64,000 bases of DNA from Brevipalpus yothersi (taxonomy: Eukaryota > Arthropoda > Arachnida > Trombidiformes > Tenuipalpidae). Below, in pieces: positions 1 to 12,550 of the stretch. The stretch lies in contig QZCP01000701.1 in assembly GCA_003956705.1 (NCBI GenBank), positions 62,001-126,000 on the forward strand, in the 5' to 3' direction. The notes below the pieces were generated by a model that saw nothing but the letters and a program-made list of their open reading frames with translations, searched no databases and was not told the origin of the DNA. Within the stretch, counting starts at the first letter, position 1. Each line of letters opens with the position of its first letter. Made by a program: the position numbers and the translations under genes.

Positions 1-50
1 CAAATATTTAGGGGATTTTTCTTTTTTTTCATCCGAAGATTAATTCTCAC

Positions 51-2685
51 CCTCTGAATTCTAGATGAAAATTCTATCACCGATTCTTGGTCCAGAGTGT
101 GGGAATCAAAAATTTCCTGTCTTTTTTCGTCTAATTTCTCAATTCTTGCCATAACTTCTTCCAATTGATTTAGACAATTTTTGGTGGAAGTAACCGCTTG
201 ATCTTTGTCAAGTTGAGGATCCTTACACTGTTAATCAGACAGAATTGATCATATTATAATGAGGCATTATTCTCGATACCAAAAGTGACTAATTCAATTG
301 AATCTTGTATTTGCTCGTTACTATTTCAACTTACATCATTCATGTCTCGAATAAAATTTGAAGCGAGATTATTAATCATGACTAGATCTTGCTTCGAGCT
401 CACAATTGATTCTTGCAAAATTCGAGCATCATCAGGAGTGATACTATCCTGATCAAGATCGGTGGTCAATTTATCAAGATTTTTTAAGATCTGTAAAAAG
501 TAGATGCAATTACAGTTATACATGTAATTATATTCAATTAAAGATTTAACCGTTCTCTAGCTGCAAGCCATTACATGACAAATGTACAGTTATATGACTG
601 AAGGTTACTTACATCGTTAAAAGTTTTAAGGAAAGAAGCGAATCTTTGTGATAAAATTATTCTCTTTTCTAATTGCTCACTACTAGATGTCCATTTGAGA
701 CGCAAATCATCAATTCGAACTCTCAATTGATCATCAACTTCAGCATCTTTTGAATGTATTTGATTTAATGCCGCGAATAGAGCATTCACTTCCATTGATC
801 GTGTTTCCAATTGATTGGCAAGTTTTCGATGTTTATCATGAAATTCATTTACACTGGACAGCGAATCACCCAATTCACGATAATTTTGCATAAAATTGCA
901 CACATTATCATCAAGCCATCGTTCTAGATCATCACAAATCGAATAAAATTTTTCGAATTTACTTTCATCTTCACTGGGCATTCGATGTAGCCTTTGTAAA
1001 AGTTGATCCGCTTTCGCTTGTATTTCATTTAATTTACTTTGAATTGGTTCCACAAACGATTGATATTGTTGAGATTGACCGGGACTCACATCACCACTAG
1101 CACTTCCGCTGTCCGTTAGATCATCAAGAAGAGTGGAACCTTTCTCACTGATATCGATCACCGAGTCTTGTATATTTTTGACCATCACATCGGTCATCCT
1201 GGAATCTTCTGGTGGTATAAGATTCTCATCCATAGATATTAATTTACACAAAACACATTGGCAATCGTCAAGAAAGTTACCAAATTTACACATCAATTGT
1301 CGGATTTCATCTGTTGAAGTGAGCAAACTGCTACATTCAGCTAGTACAATATAAGCAAACTCTCTCACATGAGCACTACTCGATACAACCGGGATGCTGG
1401 AGGGCTGCTGTGATGTGGATGCGGATGATGCGGATGGAGATGAGGATGATGTAAAAGATGAGGATGCTTGAATGTCGGCTGAATCTTCATTGGAATCTAT
1501 TTGGCGTATCATGGAAAGGGTACGAGAGCCAAGATCCCGTATGCGTTTGCTTATCTCATCTATCTTGTATATTGAAATGCTAGTTTCTTGTGGCGTATTA
1601 CCGGGACGAATTTTGTTCAATAGTAGTTGTTCGTGCTTTATTTGAGCGGAAATCTTTTTCAGTTGAATAGATGAGAGTGACAGTTGAAGGCGAAAAAAGA
1701 GAAAGTGTACAATAATCAAATGTAAAAGTGGAATAAAAAGATCAGAAAATAAGTCAAAATTGAAGGATTTTTCGAGCATCATTTTGGGAGTAAAAGTTTC
1801 TGCTGTTGTTATTGCTGTGTTCACTTAGTTAGTAGCACACACTAGCAAACGAAGTAGTAACGAAAAGTTCAGTGAAAATGATTCGAAATTGACATGATTA
1901 TGGCGGCAACAATTCACATTGTCACATTTGTATCTGTGTATACTGATTCAAGTGTGGGATTCAATTTTTGCTCTGAGAAAGCGAAAAAAAGAACACTTCT
2001 CTCGAACATAACTAGAACAACAAGTGTTGGAACACAATCTCAGACATGCCAAGACATCGAATGAAAATAGCTGAACGAAAGAGTTGCTGCAACAATAAGA
2101 ATCAGAACAAACTTTTGTGTCGCCTTCGAACAAAAATTTGTTACCAAGAATATAACAATCTGTGTGTGCCTGTTGATGAAGGCCTCGAAAAAATATCTCA
2201 TCAGACGGTCCTAGATATGTCTAAGGCTTTGGTTCCGCTTATTATCATGATGAAGATCATAATACATCCTCTCTTTCTCTTCTCCTAAGCATCTTGACGA
2301 ACGAAAATCTTTGTCAAAACTTCATTCTCAAGTCAATCGAGAAGGTCAACATTGTATTCGATAGGTGTTACTGTTCTACCCAAAATTTACAATAGATTTT
2401 AGGAGGAGAGTAAATCTCAGAGGCTTATCGGAAAGGCTTAACTAGAGACTTAACTCACTCACTGCTTGCGCAAATCTGTAACGGATGTACCGTTACATGT
2501 ACCGTTAGGCAGTGTGGATGTGTGAGTATACCTTTTATTTGATGAAAATTTTTGACGATGACACCCTTTGTATGTTCTTGAATGACTTTCTCAGCTGACA
2601 TTTCTTGAATAGCTTCACTTGAGATCCTATCTAATTGGGTTGTTGATGTTACAATCAGTTTGAGTTTCCCACTCACTCAAATAAG

Positions 2686-2760
<75 letters not shown>

Positions 2761-5700
2761 ACTTGATGTTGAAAAAATTTTCCTTCGCCAAACGGCAACG
2801 ATGCAAGGTTAGAGAAAGGCGCATTTTATGTGGCATCAGTTGAAATTAAAAATAGAATATTTTAGAAACAAGTGATACAGAATGGATTGGTTTGGCTGGA
2901 AGATGAATGAGACGAAGAGTGAGAAATGAAATCGAGTGAACGAAAAAAATGGTGAGAGCAAGATTTATATACCATGTGTATGTGTGAGGGTATAATTTCG
3001 AACCTACATCATGCTAGGGTCACAGTTTGAGATATACTATGAATTTTCTACAGAAACATTTCATGAGCTTTCTCCTCTCTGTATGGGAGAAGCTAGCATC
3101 AGAATCCTCCAAAGTTCCTTGGAATCGTGTATTGTTCTAGGCAGCTAGCATAACTTTCTTCCTTTTTCCTGGTTCCTCTTGCTTTCCACTTGCTTTCTCG
3201 GCCAAATATGTACAACTTAGCATAATAATTGCCCAGTTTTAATAGTCAAAATAAGATTTGTACCTCTGTCTGCTCGAAGCCTCGAAATGTGATGAGCTTT
3301 GAAATTCTTGAAGTAAAATGATATTCTCAATATTAAATGTGAAGTTAAACAGAGTTCAACGTTTGGCGAAACCCTCTCAGTTGGGTCAAAAACCTTGCCG
3401 AATCGAGGATAAATGATTAGTCTACACAGACTTGATATTTTGGTGTAAAATATTCGTAATTTTCGAAATCAGAGAGGTACTTCAATAGCTTTCGAGATAT
3501 TTCAAACTCAAAAGTATACAAACACTAGCTAATAATATTGAAGGGCGGACATATTCTGAAATAAACGACAGAGTCGAGAGAGTGTTGATTGACGAAGAAA
3601 AATCTATCATGTTCTTCCAGCATATTTTCCCTCCATTTTGGTGAAGAAAATGGAATTTTCAAGTTCAAGACTATCGACAGCTACCAGAATCATCATTAAT
3701 CAAACCAATCAGTTCGCGGTGGCAAAAATTTGATTTACACGGAAAATATGCATAATATTCTGCGATAAATTTTCATTTGAAATGTTTAGGTCACTTACCT
3801 TCTCTAATTCTTGCGAAGTTTTCATGTGTTTATGAAGAGATTCCAATTCTTTTTTACGCTTCTGAAACAATATCAGTAAACGTCGTCTTTTATCCTGCAA
3901 ACGTTCCAAAAATGAGCCCACATATTCGATCATTTCTTCCAATTCTTGACGCTTATACGATGGCCGTGAATCGTACAGATTATTTTCTCTCATTTCATTT
4001 AGTAATTGTATTAAGGTTTGCTGTTCAGTCATCGCAAACATGGAAGCTTCCAATAAACACTTTCTCATTACAGTTATATCCTCGATTAATTTTTGAACTG
4101 TATCCAAATTTTCCGGAACAATCACAAAGCTAAACTTATTTTGTGTCTCTTCGATCATTTGAGCTAACTTTAATTAACATGAAAGTAGAGCAAAAGAAGA
4201 AGAAGAATGGTTGAAGATTATCTTTTTCACTGTCAAAATTTTCACAAGTTACAATAATCGAGATGATCTAGAAAGAAAAAAAACTTAAACAAACCTCTTC
4301 ACAACGTCGATAAAAAGTCACTGATTGAGCGAGGGTCTTTTGTCGTTGCTGTAGATGGATGGTTAAATTTTTCCATGTTAAAGACAAATTTTCGGCCATC
4401 GCTGAGAAAACTATTGGATCCGTCTTTTGAGAGGCAATAATATCATCTGCTTGACTGAGAAGCTTTTCGACCGGCGTTTGTTTAGTCTTGGGCGAGATAG
4501 TTTGGAAAAATGAGGAAGAAGAAGGAGGAGAAGAAGAAGATGATGGAGATGAAAACATGGTCAATATCAGAAATCGTAATGTTTCAATTACAAAATTGGT
4601 GGCAAACTTCCGAACAGTAAGCAATTCGAACTGATGGAAGCGATGATCGAATTAAAAACATGCTGAAAAAATTTATTGGCTTGTTCAATCTTCGAAAAAT
4701 TCTACTCGACTTGTAGAACTAAGCATATTATAAATATAGCTGAATGAACTTTGAGGATTCATGGCAATGAACGGTATATAAGTCATCAAATGATAGTTTT
4801 TCAACACACACACTTATTCACTGTGATGCTGACTCATGAACATGCAAATAAATTTGATAAACATCGACACTTGAATATGCACACAACATGCAAACACACC
4901 TGATTTCCTGCCACTGATTATGGTTAAAAAGTTTTTTCTTCTACGGTGAAACATTCTATCTTCCTCTCTTTTCACCAAATTTCATGGATCATTTGGATCC
5001 ACGCTAGCTTCATTCATCAAAAGATCAAGAGTCAGTTGAATTTGTTGATGTGTAGGCATATATATTAGAAGGTGATATTCGGTAGCAAGTCACACTCAGG
5101 TAACACCAAGTAACCGTTATGTTGAGGTGTTCGGAGTAATCAGCATGCTTCCGTTATACAGGTTAATTCATATCCTTCTTTTTTTCGGGTTTCTTATTAT
5201 GGTCTCTCTTCTTTTACATGGCAATATAATGTCCAATTTTGAATAATCAAAAAGCTACTTACCTCCAGTTTTTTCAATGCTTGCTCATGCTGCTGCTGAT
5301 AAGTCATGGCTTCATGTAATGATCGTCCAATATCTTCCGGCGATGGGATCATGTCGCATATTCGTAATTCGACACATTCTTTGCTCTAAGGAAAAGAAAA
5401 GTGATAATGTTCACATTCGATATCTGAGATGAACCTTTATCTCTTCCGTTCGAGAGAGAAAATTGTTCCATAAAGTATCGGCAGAATTCATCAAAACTGA
5501 TCACTGGTTAGATAGTGATTATAATTCTTTTGACTCATTACAATTGGTCAATAATTTTTAGTCTCAGTTGAAAGTGATCAGAATGATCAAAACAAAAACC
5601 ACGAAAACTCACATCATGATCTGGTTTGTATCGAAAACTTTTCTAATCGAAAATCAACTAAAATCGATCGAATTGAACAGCTTAAAATTAATACGAGAAA

Positions 5701-7974
5701 TCGTAAACACAGGAGAAAAAAAATTCTCTTTCGCTTACTGAGTAGCACAAAAATAATCCACGCACCAAACGATAAGTGATCTCGATGCATCAATTAATCA
5801 TCATGTGTGTGTATATATATATATACTGTATATACTTTGTCTGCTGTTTCACACTTCCAATCAAACAGAAGTTATGGATGACATGCACTGTCCAAGTATC
5901 ATGCATGTGAGCTTGAAATAAAAAAAAGTATCTTTTGTCTTGCTTGTACTTCAGCTTTTATTTTATTTTATTTTCTTGATTCACTGAATATGGTTAACAT
6001 GATGCCTTGCCTCATATGCCAGCTTCCGTCATTAAATTAGAAGAACAAGATTCTAATCGAAATCCCCCTGAAAACATGATGCGTTTAAACGCCCTCTTCT
6101 CTCACTCTTTCATCCGGTTCACAAATGTAAATTGTGAAACTGATAATTAAACAAACACACACACAACCACTTACACTAGCAAGTGAGATAAAGTTAGTTA
6201 GGTTAATCACTCTGTGGTTAGGAAAGAAAATTAATTGCTGATTATAAAATGATTTTCGATCTTATGAATATCGAATATTGAAACCTCCCAGAAAACGAAA
6301 GAGAATATTCATTGTTTATGATGAATTCCTACTTGAACGAAAGAAAAAATTGGTTCTAATTTTTGATGATGATAAAAATTTTTTATTTTAATCTCATACG
6401 GAAAGAAGAAAAAAATTGATAGGATCTCGATTTTTTCCGATTATTGATTATTATTATTAGTATTATTGTCATTTTTACTACTCTTCCTACTCATCACAGA
6501 GCAAGTAAACACTTTTTGGTGAGTGTCTGGTGAAAATATTCTGGATATAATCCAAAAAGATTATTCAAAGGGATAAGGAATGTCTTCCACAATGAATTCG
6601 AGTGTATCAACTTCCAGGGTGTTATTTGGATTAAGAATTAGCTGAACAGACAAAAACATGGTGAACCGGTGATGAGAAGAAGAAGGAGAAGAAGATAATG
6701 ATAAAGATGAAGAAAAAGGAGGAGGAATGGAAGGAGGAGGCGAAACAAAAAAAATTGGAAAGTAACAAGAGATGCTCAACTGTGAGAAAAGAATGAAAAA
6801 ATTTTTAACCATCTTCACGTATACCCACACACACACACACACGATTCTGGTAGAAAGATACAGTCTGAATTCATCACTTTTATCCCATAAAAATTGTGGT
6901 TATTTTGGTTGTCTTCGCTCGTCTCTTAATTCAAATGCATATATTTATGCAAACCCACTCAGAAAGTGATGGAAAGAGAAAAGGTTGAGTAGGAGCTGCT
7001 GAGAAGACAAGACTCGAAAGTTTAGAGGTTAAAAAACATAGAGAATAGTGAATATCAATCGGCATTTAACTGGGCATGAGAGCACATTGTGTTTGTGAAC
7101 AAGTTGTATTTTTCATTTTTCATTCCATTTTGACAATATTTCACATAAATCTTTGTATACTTGAAATCGACGCTATGACAATTACACTATGGTCCATGAT
7201 ATGTTAGTATTTTTCTATCCTCTCATGTTCCACACTAGACGTACTCAAACACATAAGATCATAATATTTTTCAAACAACAATCAGTTCATGATGTACTAT
7301 TTTCATGATGTTTTTCTCAATCAAGTTCCGGAAGAAAAGATGCTCAATTGTGAGTTCAGAACATCATGTGAGTAGAAGAAGCATGTATAATTTAAATTAT
7401 TATCAAACTTACCACCAATAGAGCAATCACAATCCTCGTGTCACCACTTTGTACTCCAATGGTACTGATTGTTGTCGATTTGGAAGCACAATCATTGGAA
7501 CCACTAATAACGTTATGAGAACCGTTAACTGAGTTGACTTTATTCGATGGAGTCTTGGCCACAACTTTGATTGTTGCTGATGCCTCGATAGGAAGCTTCG
7601 ATGACTGTGGCTTATCCATGCCCACTCGGCCTGGTCCGAAGAGAGGAAGTTCACGAGAGCTGTTCACATATGGTTACCATTAAGACCAGAGTACACTTGT
7701 CAGTCAGTCCCCAACAGTCAACAATCAAGAGGATGGCAAACAAGTATTCGAGAATGTTCAGAGATGGTAAAAAAAATCGGGCAAAACCTATGGAAAAGAA
7801 AGACTCTCAACTGTTTTCTATCCACTCTTGGGCCAATAATTTTTACTGGTATGAGCCACTATTTTTGGAAACAGGGCTAATGGAGTCTTTAACCACGCTT
7901 TTGAGAATCTCTTCTTTCACATGTCTTCCATTGATTCGCAGCGCTGAATTAGCATACAGTGAACTGGAAGTCAT
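51..7974 (-). CDS. CCDC141-like spectrin-repeat/coiled-coil protein (5' part, continues past left edge)
   Basis: Exons I join on the minus strand: 7974-7847, 7659-7413, 5385-5263, 4486-4295, 4167-3799, 1653-613, 490-335 and 227-51. Donors are mostly GTAAGT (GTGAGA at 50, weaker GTTTGT at 4294). From exon 2 onward every junction is phase 0, and the pieces give about 811 residues with no stop. ATG at 7974 is the first Met. Residues about 108-230 follow vertebrate CCDC141 as I remember it: a GDTRIVIAL motif, then an 'AMAENL..TW..L' helix, and later 'LERLQDKRRRL'. The 1653-613 exon holds a Ser-rich linker and a clear spectrin-type three-helix repeat, with more helices after it. CCDC141 is a cytoskeleton- and centrosome-associated adaptor in vertebrates; the role here is inferred only from similarity. 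SESTD1/Trio-type spectrin proteins are the alternative. An extra exon between 3799 and 1653 is possible. Confidence 0.6.
1654..3798 (-). other. intron of the CCDC141-like gene
   Basis: No convincing exon. A phase-0 join across it works. A 73-codon open stretch at 2455-2676 has no consistent splice phases and was not accepted. The intron contains a long pure (TC)n tract at 2689-2757. Confidence 0.5.
2689..2757. repeat. (TC)n microsatellite
   Basis: About 34 uninterrupted TC units inside an intron of the CCDC141-like gene. On the coding (minus) strand it reads GA, so it is not a polypyrimidine tract for that gene. Confidence 0.95.
5386..7412 (-). other. intron 2 of the CCDC141-like gene
   Basis: About 2 kb, AT-rich, with a short (TA)n near 5813-5825 and a (CA)n run at 6829-6842. 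Apart from the tentative terminal exon at 6561-6641 I see nothing coding. The smaller introns 4487-5262 and 4168-4294 also hold nothing recognisable. Confidence 0.5.
6561..6641 (-). other. possible alternative terminal exon of the CCDC141-like gene
   Basis: Inside intron 2 of the CCDC141-like gene a good acceptor (TCTGTTCAG) precedes 26 in-frame codons and a TAA. The phase is 0, so it would splice cleanly from the exon ending at 7413 and give a short protein of about 151 residues. The family alignment instead runs straight from 7413 to the exon at 5385, so this is either a minor truncated isoform or a chance open stretch. Confidence 0.25.
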
Positions 7975-9779
7975 ACACTTTCTTCTTCAAATACCATGGA
8001 CTTGGACACTTGAGGTCACGATTATTCACTATTGTAGAGATTGAGCTCATATGGGACGTCCCGACGGACTCATGGGTCACTGGAATCGACGGGCCTTTGG
8101 AGGAGAGAGAGAACAGTAATAGTAAAAGGCAAAATTTTTCTCGTTTGTGGGTGGTCAATGAGGGAAGTAACGGTAATGGCTTCAATTTTCTGCAAAAATA
8201 TAATGATCAAAGCTTTTTGGTGACTTTTTGTTTTTGTGGGAGTTTCTAGTCTACTTTTTGTCAATATTTCATAGCATTTTTACTGAACTTTATGTGACTT
8301 GCTTAAAGAAAGTATTTTTCAACTCCCTTTGGTTTTATGATCTAAGAAAGGATCTTTTGGAAGTTCCATAGAGAGGTAAATTCGGATGAGGAATGAAATA
8401 TTCCGAGATTTTTTGGGCCCAAGATGATCTTAATCTGTGAATAGATTTCCGAAATGTATCTGTTCACTTTTCGCTGAATGGTTTTATTCCATCATGTAGT
8501 ACATAATTTATATAGTAATGTGAGTTCATTTTCAGTTCATTCGGACTGACCATGAATTCCACAGGCTATAAGCCATTATGACTTCAAGTATTTATCTTTC
8601 GATTCATGAAACAGGTTTTTCTCGGCTGATTATTAGACATAATAATAACAAGTCGAATTTTTTACTCTTTCCTCAAACTATTTTTCGATTATCGCCCATC
8701 ATAACACGATGATGCACCCTAAAATTATCATGTCGATTCGATGAGGATTAGGAAATTGAACTATATTTAACCAATGTCCACACGCGTATTTATTCCTCAT
8801 GTGACCAGAATTTCATCAGAGCAATTGTTATGGGCAACAGAGCAAATTTGGCTCCTACTTCTGAATTATGAGGTAGCTGAATCTATTTTCTTCTTCTACA
8901 CCCATAACAGGAATAATAACTGATCATACACCAATTGCATTGCACACAATAGCCGAAAGCCCCTGAAATGGGCAAGCTGATTGTACAGGAAAATAATTTT
9001 TCCCTACTCTCAATGGATTGCGAAATATTTACACAGGAAGGGAGAGAGAGAAGATAAAAACTCGTGTATATTGAAATAATGTTTATTTTTTGATGGCATC
9101 ATTCAGAGAATTTTTTATTAAACATCAAGTTGAAGTAATGTGCTTCTGTGTATTCCTCCAAGCATTTGATAGTGTTCACAAGGTATCGGAAAGTCCCGGA
9201 TCCTCGACATTCTCGGAAACTCATTCATACAGTCGAAAAGCACGATGTATAAGAATCACTACATGCCAGAATCAAGTAGTTTATCTTTCTGGCATTCTAT
9301 GCGAGGTCATTTGATTGAATTAATTTACTGAAACGCGCTTAGCTGAATGGGTAAGCTGAATAATCACCAGAGGCTGACAGCGCGAAAGTTTTTCTCTCTC
9401 TTTCTCTTCTCTTTCTCTTCTCTTTCCTTTCTTTCTCTTTATTTTCGTTCATTTCATTTTAATCAAATTGTTCAACCGGTTTCTAAAAACATTAACGCAA
9501 AAAAAAACCTTCATAGACGTGTGCTTGACTCGAAAGTTTTGTCTTTTACAAAATTTTATTAAGTGCTGTTAAAAGTGTTACAAGTCCAAGAGAGTTACAA
9601 AATACCATCATTTGATTGTCTATTTAATTGTAAAATATTGATTGTGAATAACGGCAAAAAAAAATAACTGTTGAATAAGTGATCGATTGGTATCAATCAC
9701 CAGCCTAATGAGTATTTTGTTTTTACCTGGAAAAGCTCCATCAACGTTGCGAAATATTTTATTACACTTTTGAGCAATC
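7975..9779. other. intergenic region between divergent genes
   Basis: Separates the start of the CCDC141-like gene (minus) from the first ABCH gene (plus). Several short open stretches occur on both strands around 7600-8265 and 9090-9562, but none has a domain, signal peptide or usable splice structure. The last few hundred bases, with a pyrimidine-rich tract at 9392-9441, are probably promoter and 5' UTR of the ABCH gene. Confidence 0.5.
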
Positions 9780-11837
9780 ATGGATAATTTTGCTATTCTA
9801 TGTGAAAATGTGTATTTTGCACCCAAATACTCAGCATTCACTCTGCGAGGTGTCCACATGAAAGTTTCCACAGGCCAAATATATGGACTTGTAGGACCAT
9901 CCGGTTGTGGTAAGACCACACTTCAACGGTGTATATGGGGCTATTATAAGCCTCAAAGTGGCAATATTTTCACTCTTGGTCGTGTTCCTGGTTTGCCTGA
10001 TTGCGGTGTTCCTGGTCCAGAGGTTGGTTATATGCCACAAAATGATTGTCTTGACGATTTTTTGACTATCGGTGAGACAATGTGTTTCTTTTCGATGAGT
10101 TTCGATCGAGACGCATTGAGTGCTAGAAAGCAAATCAGAGAACTTCTCAGTGTTGTTGGAGTTAATAGTGGTGATCAGCTGGTCAGTGAATTGAGTGGTG
10201 GTCAAAGACGTCGATTATCATTTGCATGCACGTGTTTGAGTTTACCTAAATTGTTATTACTCGATGAGCCAACCGTTGGCTCTGATCCGATGGCTCGAAT
10301 GGAAGTATGGAAATATTTAAGAAAATTGCGAGATCATCATGGTGTAACAATAGTCATCACAACACATTATACACAAGAGATTTCAACCGCCGATCGAATG
10401 GGTCTAATGATCCATGGTGACATCATTTATGAGGGAAATCCCGTTACTCTTCAAATTGCCTTCCAGACAATCGATCTCGAAGAAGCGGTATGCCACAAGG
10501 TTAAATATTATCGACAAAATAGTTGCGTGAGTGATGATAATAATAATAATATTAGCAAAATTATCGATCGCAGCGATGATGTTCACCATAAGACGGTGAA
10601 GGGCTATCGTGCCGATTCTTGTGATATTGAAATCAAATTCTCAATGAAAATACAAAATACAGCACAAAGAAGAAGGATCTTATTTGCTGCTCTATTCTTG
10701 AGAAGCTTCTGGTGTCTCAAAAAATTCCTTTGGTCTGGAATCGGTGTACTGTTAGCATGGATTATAGTGTTACAATTTTTAGCTGCTATCATGAAGCATG
10801 GACCTAAAGGATACAAGTTGGGTTATTACAATCCAGATTTAAGTGATGGGAAAATTTTTCTTCTCAACAAAATATCACCTAATCTGGTTTATATGGAACA
10901 AATTCCTTCCAAAGAAGAAGGTATAAAACTTGTGAAAGATAAAGAGATAGATAGTTTTATTTCTTTTTCAAAAGGATCAAGAGAAAAGTTCAATCAATGG
11001 ATGGATTGTATATATTCTGAGAATTCCTGTAAATCTTTGAACTTGACTTTAGCTACTTTTTACACTGATAAATCGGATCCATTTGCTTCAGTTTTTCTGG
11101 AAAAAGTCATTAATCATGCTATCATTAATGAAACTCGTGAATTAAGTGGTCAACGAAATGGAAAATCTCATGCTCTCGACTTTTTTCGTCTCGAAAATAC
11201 TAATGAATCAATTGAAGATTTCAATGAGACTGGAGGAAAAAGTTTACTCTGGAAATTCCTAATGTTCACATGTATCATGACCACTGTGGCCATAATGATT
11301 CCATTCACTCAGGATGACTTGAGAAAATGTCGAATCGAGCGATTCCTTTCGATGGGATATTCTGCCCACCAGATAATAATTCCTTATCCAGCGATTCTGA
11401 TGGCAGCTATGGTTATCCACAATCTGATACTTGTTAGCTTCACAATATTTTCAACTAATCTTCCATGTCGAGGATGTTATCCCATTATCGCCTTTTTCAC
11501 CACTCTGATAACAGTGTGTGGAGTTTTGATTTCATTAATCTTCAGTTTAGCATTCATTGATCCATCCAAAGCATTCATGTCCAGTGTGGTGTACACCTTC
11601 ACTGCCAGTTTTCTTGATGGTACCATTTGGACAAGACAAGCTCTTCCCTACTTCATGACATATTCTAAATACTTATTTCCTTATGGAAGTGTAACAGATG
11701 CCATATTATCGATTGTGATGAAAAATTCTCCCTCATTGAACAGCCAAACATATCATATGATTATGATTCTTTTATGCAATATTCTTTTCTATTTAATGGT
11801 CATCCATTTCTTGATTAGAAGCATTTCCACCAAGTAG
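9780..11837 (+). CDS. ABCH-subfamily half transporter, copy 1
   Basis: Single-exon, 685-residue half transporter in the order ATPase domain then membrane domain. The ATPase domain has Walker A GPSGCGKT (39-46), a Q-loop in VGYMPQ (82-87), signature LSGGQ (138-142), Walker B LLLLDEPT (158-165) and the switch histidine in TTHYTQE (196). The 'VPGPEVGYMPQ' stretch is typical of arthropod ABCH proteins. A linker with an Asn run (about 252-260) leads to one membrane segment (about 322-343), a large non-cytoplasmic loop (about 345-490) and about five more segments. Such half transporters must dimerise. Family roles include cuticular lipid export and responses to xenobiotics; the substrate here is unknown. 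An AATAAA lies at 11919, about 80 bases after the stop. It is the most diverged of the three neighbouring copies. Confidence 0.93.
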   Translation: MDNFAILCENVYFAPKYSAFTLRGVHMKVSTGQIYGLVGPSGCGKTTLQRCIWGYYKPQSGNIFTLGRVPGLPDCGVPGPEVGYMPQNDCLDDFLTIGETMCFFSMSFDRDALSARKQIRELLSVVGVNSGDQLVSELSGGQRRRLSFACTCLSLPKLLLLDEPTVGSDPMARMEVWKYLRKLRDHHGVTIVITTHYTQEISTADRMGLMIHGDIIYEGNPVTLQIAFQTIDLEEAVCHKVKYYRQNSCVSDDNNNNISKIIDRSDDVHHKTVKGYRADSCDIEIKFSMKIQNTAQRRRILFAALFLRSFWCLKKFLWSGIGVLLAWIIVLQFLAAIMKHGPKGYKLGYYNPDLSDGKIFLLNKISPNLVYMEQIPSKEEGIKLVKDKEIDSFISFSKGSREKFNQWMDCIYSENSCKSLNLTLATFYTDKSDPFASVFLEKVINHAIINETRELSGQRNGKSHALDFFRLENTNESIEDFNETGGKSLLWKFLMFTCIMTTVAIMIPFTQDDLRKCRIERFLSMGYSAHQIIIPYPAILMAAMVIHNLILVSFTIFSTNLPCRGCYPIIAFFTTLITVCGVLISLIFSLAFIDPSKAFMSSVVYTFTASFLDGTIWTRQALPYFMTYSKYLFPYGSVTDAILSIVMKNSPSLNSQTYHMIMILLCNILFYLMVIHFLIRSISTK

Positions 11838-12550
11838 AGTGGAAAGTTTTTATGAATTCTCTATTCATCCCCTCCGATTTTTTAGTCAAATTTAATGTAA
11901 TCAAGATATTGCTTTTTAAATAAAAAAGAAGATTAATTCTAATCATTTTCATCGATTATCATCGAATTAATTTCTCTTTTTCATCTATTTTTGTCTAGGG
12001 TAACTCGGTATATACATGGTGTAGCTCGTGATAAATCGAAAAGAAGCCTCGGAAAACATGTTGACTCGCTCATTGTAACTAATATCTCTCGAAATAGTAT
12101 GGGATCTTCCCGACACCGTTGCAAAACAGACTATCATATTTATCCAAGAAAATTGAGTTAAAAATAAGCTTTAGTTGATTGTATAGACCATCTATTGAAT
12201 TGCGAAATCGACATTATGAAATCAGTATCTTACGAATATTTTGAATTGCGAGTTGAGATTTCTCAACTCGCAAGTGACCAGATTGGGAGTCAGCGATAGT
12301 TGACAGAACTAACAGTTTTATTACCTCTCATTCAACGACAAATGTCCATGATATCTCCTGGCGAAACGTGATCAGAAGAATTGACTAATGACACTTGGGA
12401 AAAATTTGAATACTTTTTTTCTTTAATCCAAAAGAGAGAGAAAGAGAAAGAGAGAGAGCTGAATTTTGCGTGCACTCAGAATGGACGAATTCCTTATAAC
12501 TTGACAGAGTGTGAGAACACATAGCATATCAGTTTCGAAGTTGCCGAGAG
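11838..12550 (+). other. intergenic, ABCH copies 1-2
   Basis: Contains the poly(A) signal of copy 1 (11919-11924) and a purine-rich GA stretch at 12433-12459 about 100 bases before the next start codon. No gene and no obvious TATA box seen. Confidence 0.6.

Noticed and set aside
1654..1824. Upstream part of the long frame ending at 613, with hydrophobic residues
   Set aside because: It starts at GTG and is intron sequence; the phase-0 acceptor at 1653/1654 fits the other exons.
2455..2676. Possible extra exon of the CCDC141-like gene
   Set aside because: The donor GTATAC would leave phase 1 and no acceptor gives matching phases.
4487..4624. Ser-rich start 'MFSSPSSSSSPP' as a gene beginning
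   Set aside because: It is intron sequence rich in TCC repeats; the acceptor at 4486 continues the CCDC141-like protein in phase 0.
7601..8044. 147-codon plus-strand frame
   Set aside because: It overlaps the first two exons of the CCDC141-like gene in antisense, with no domain.
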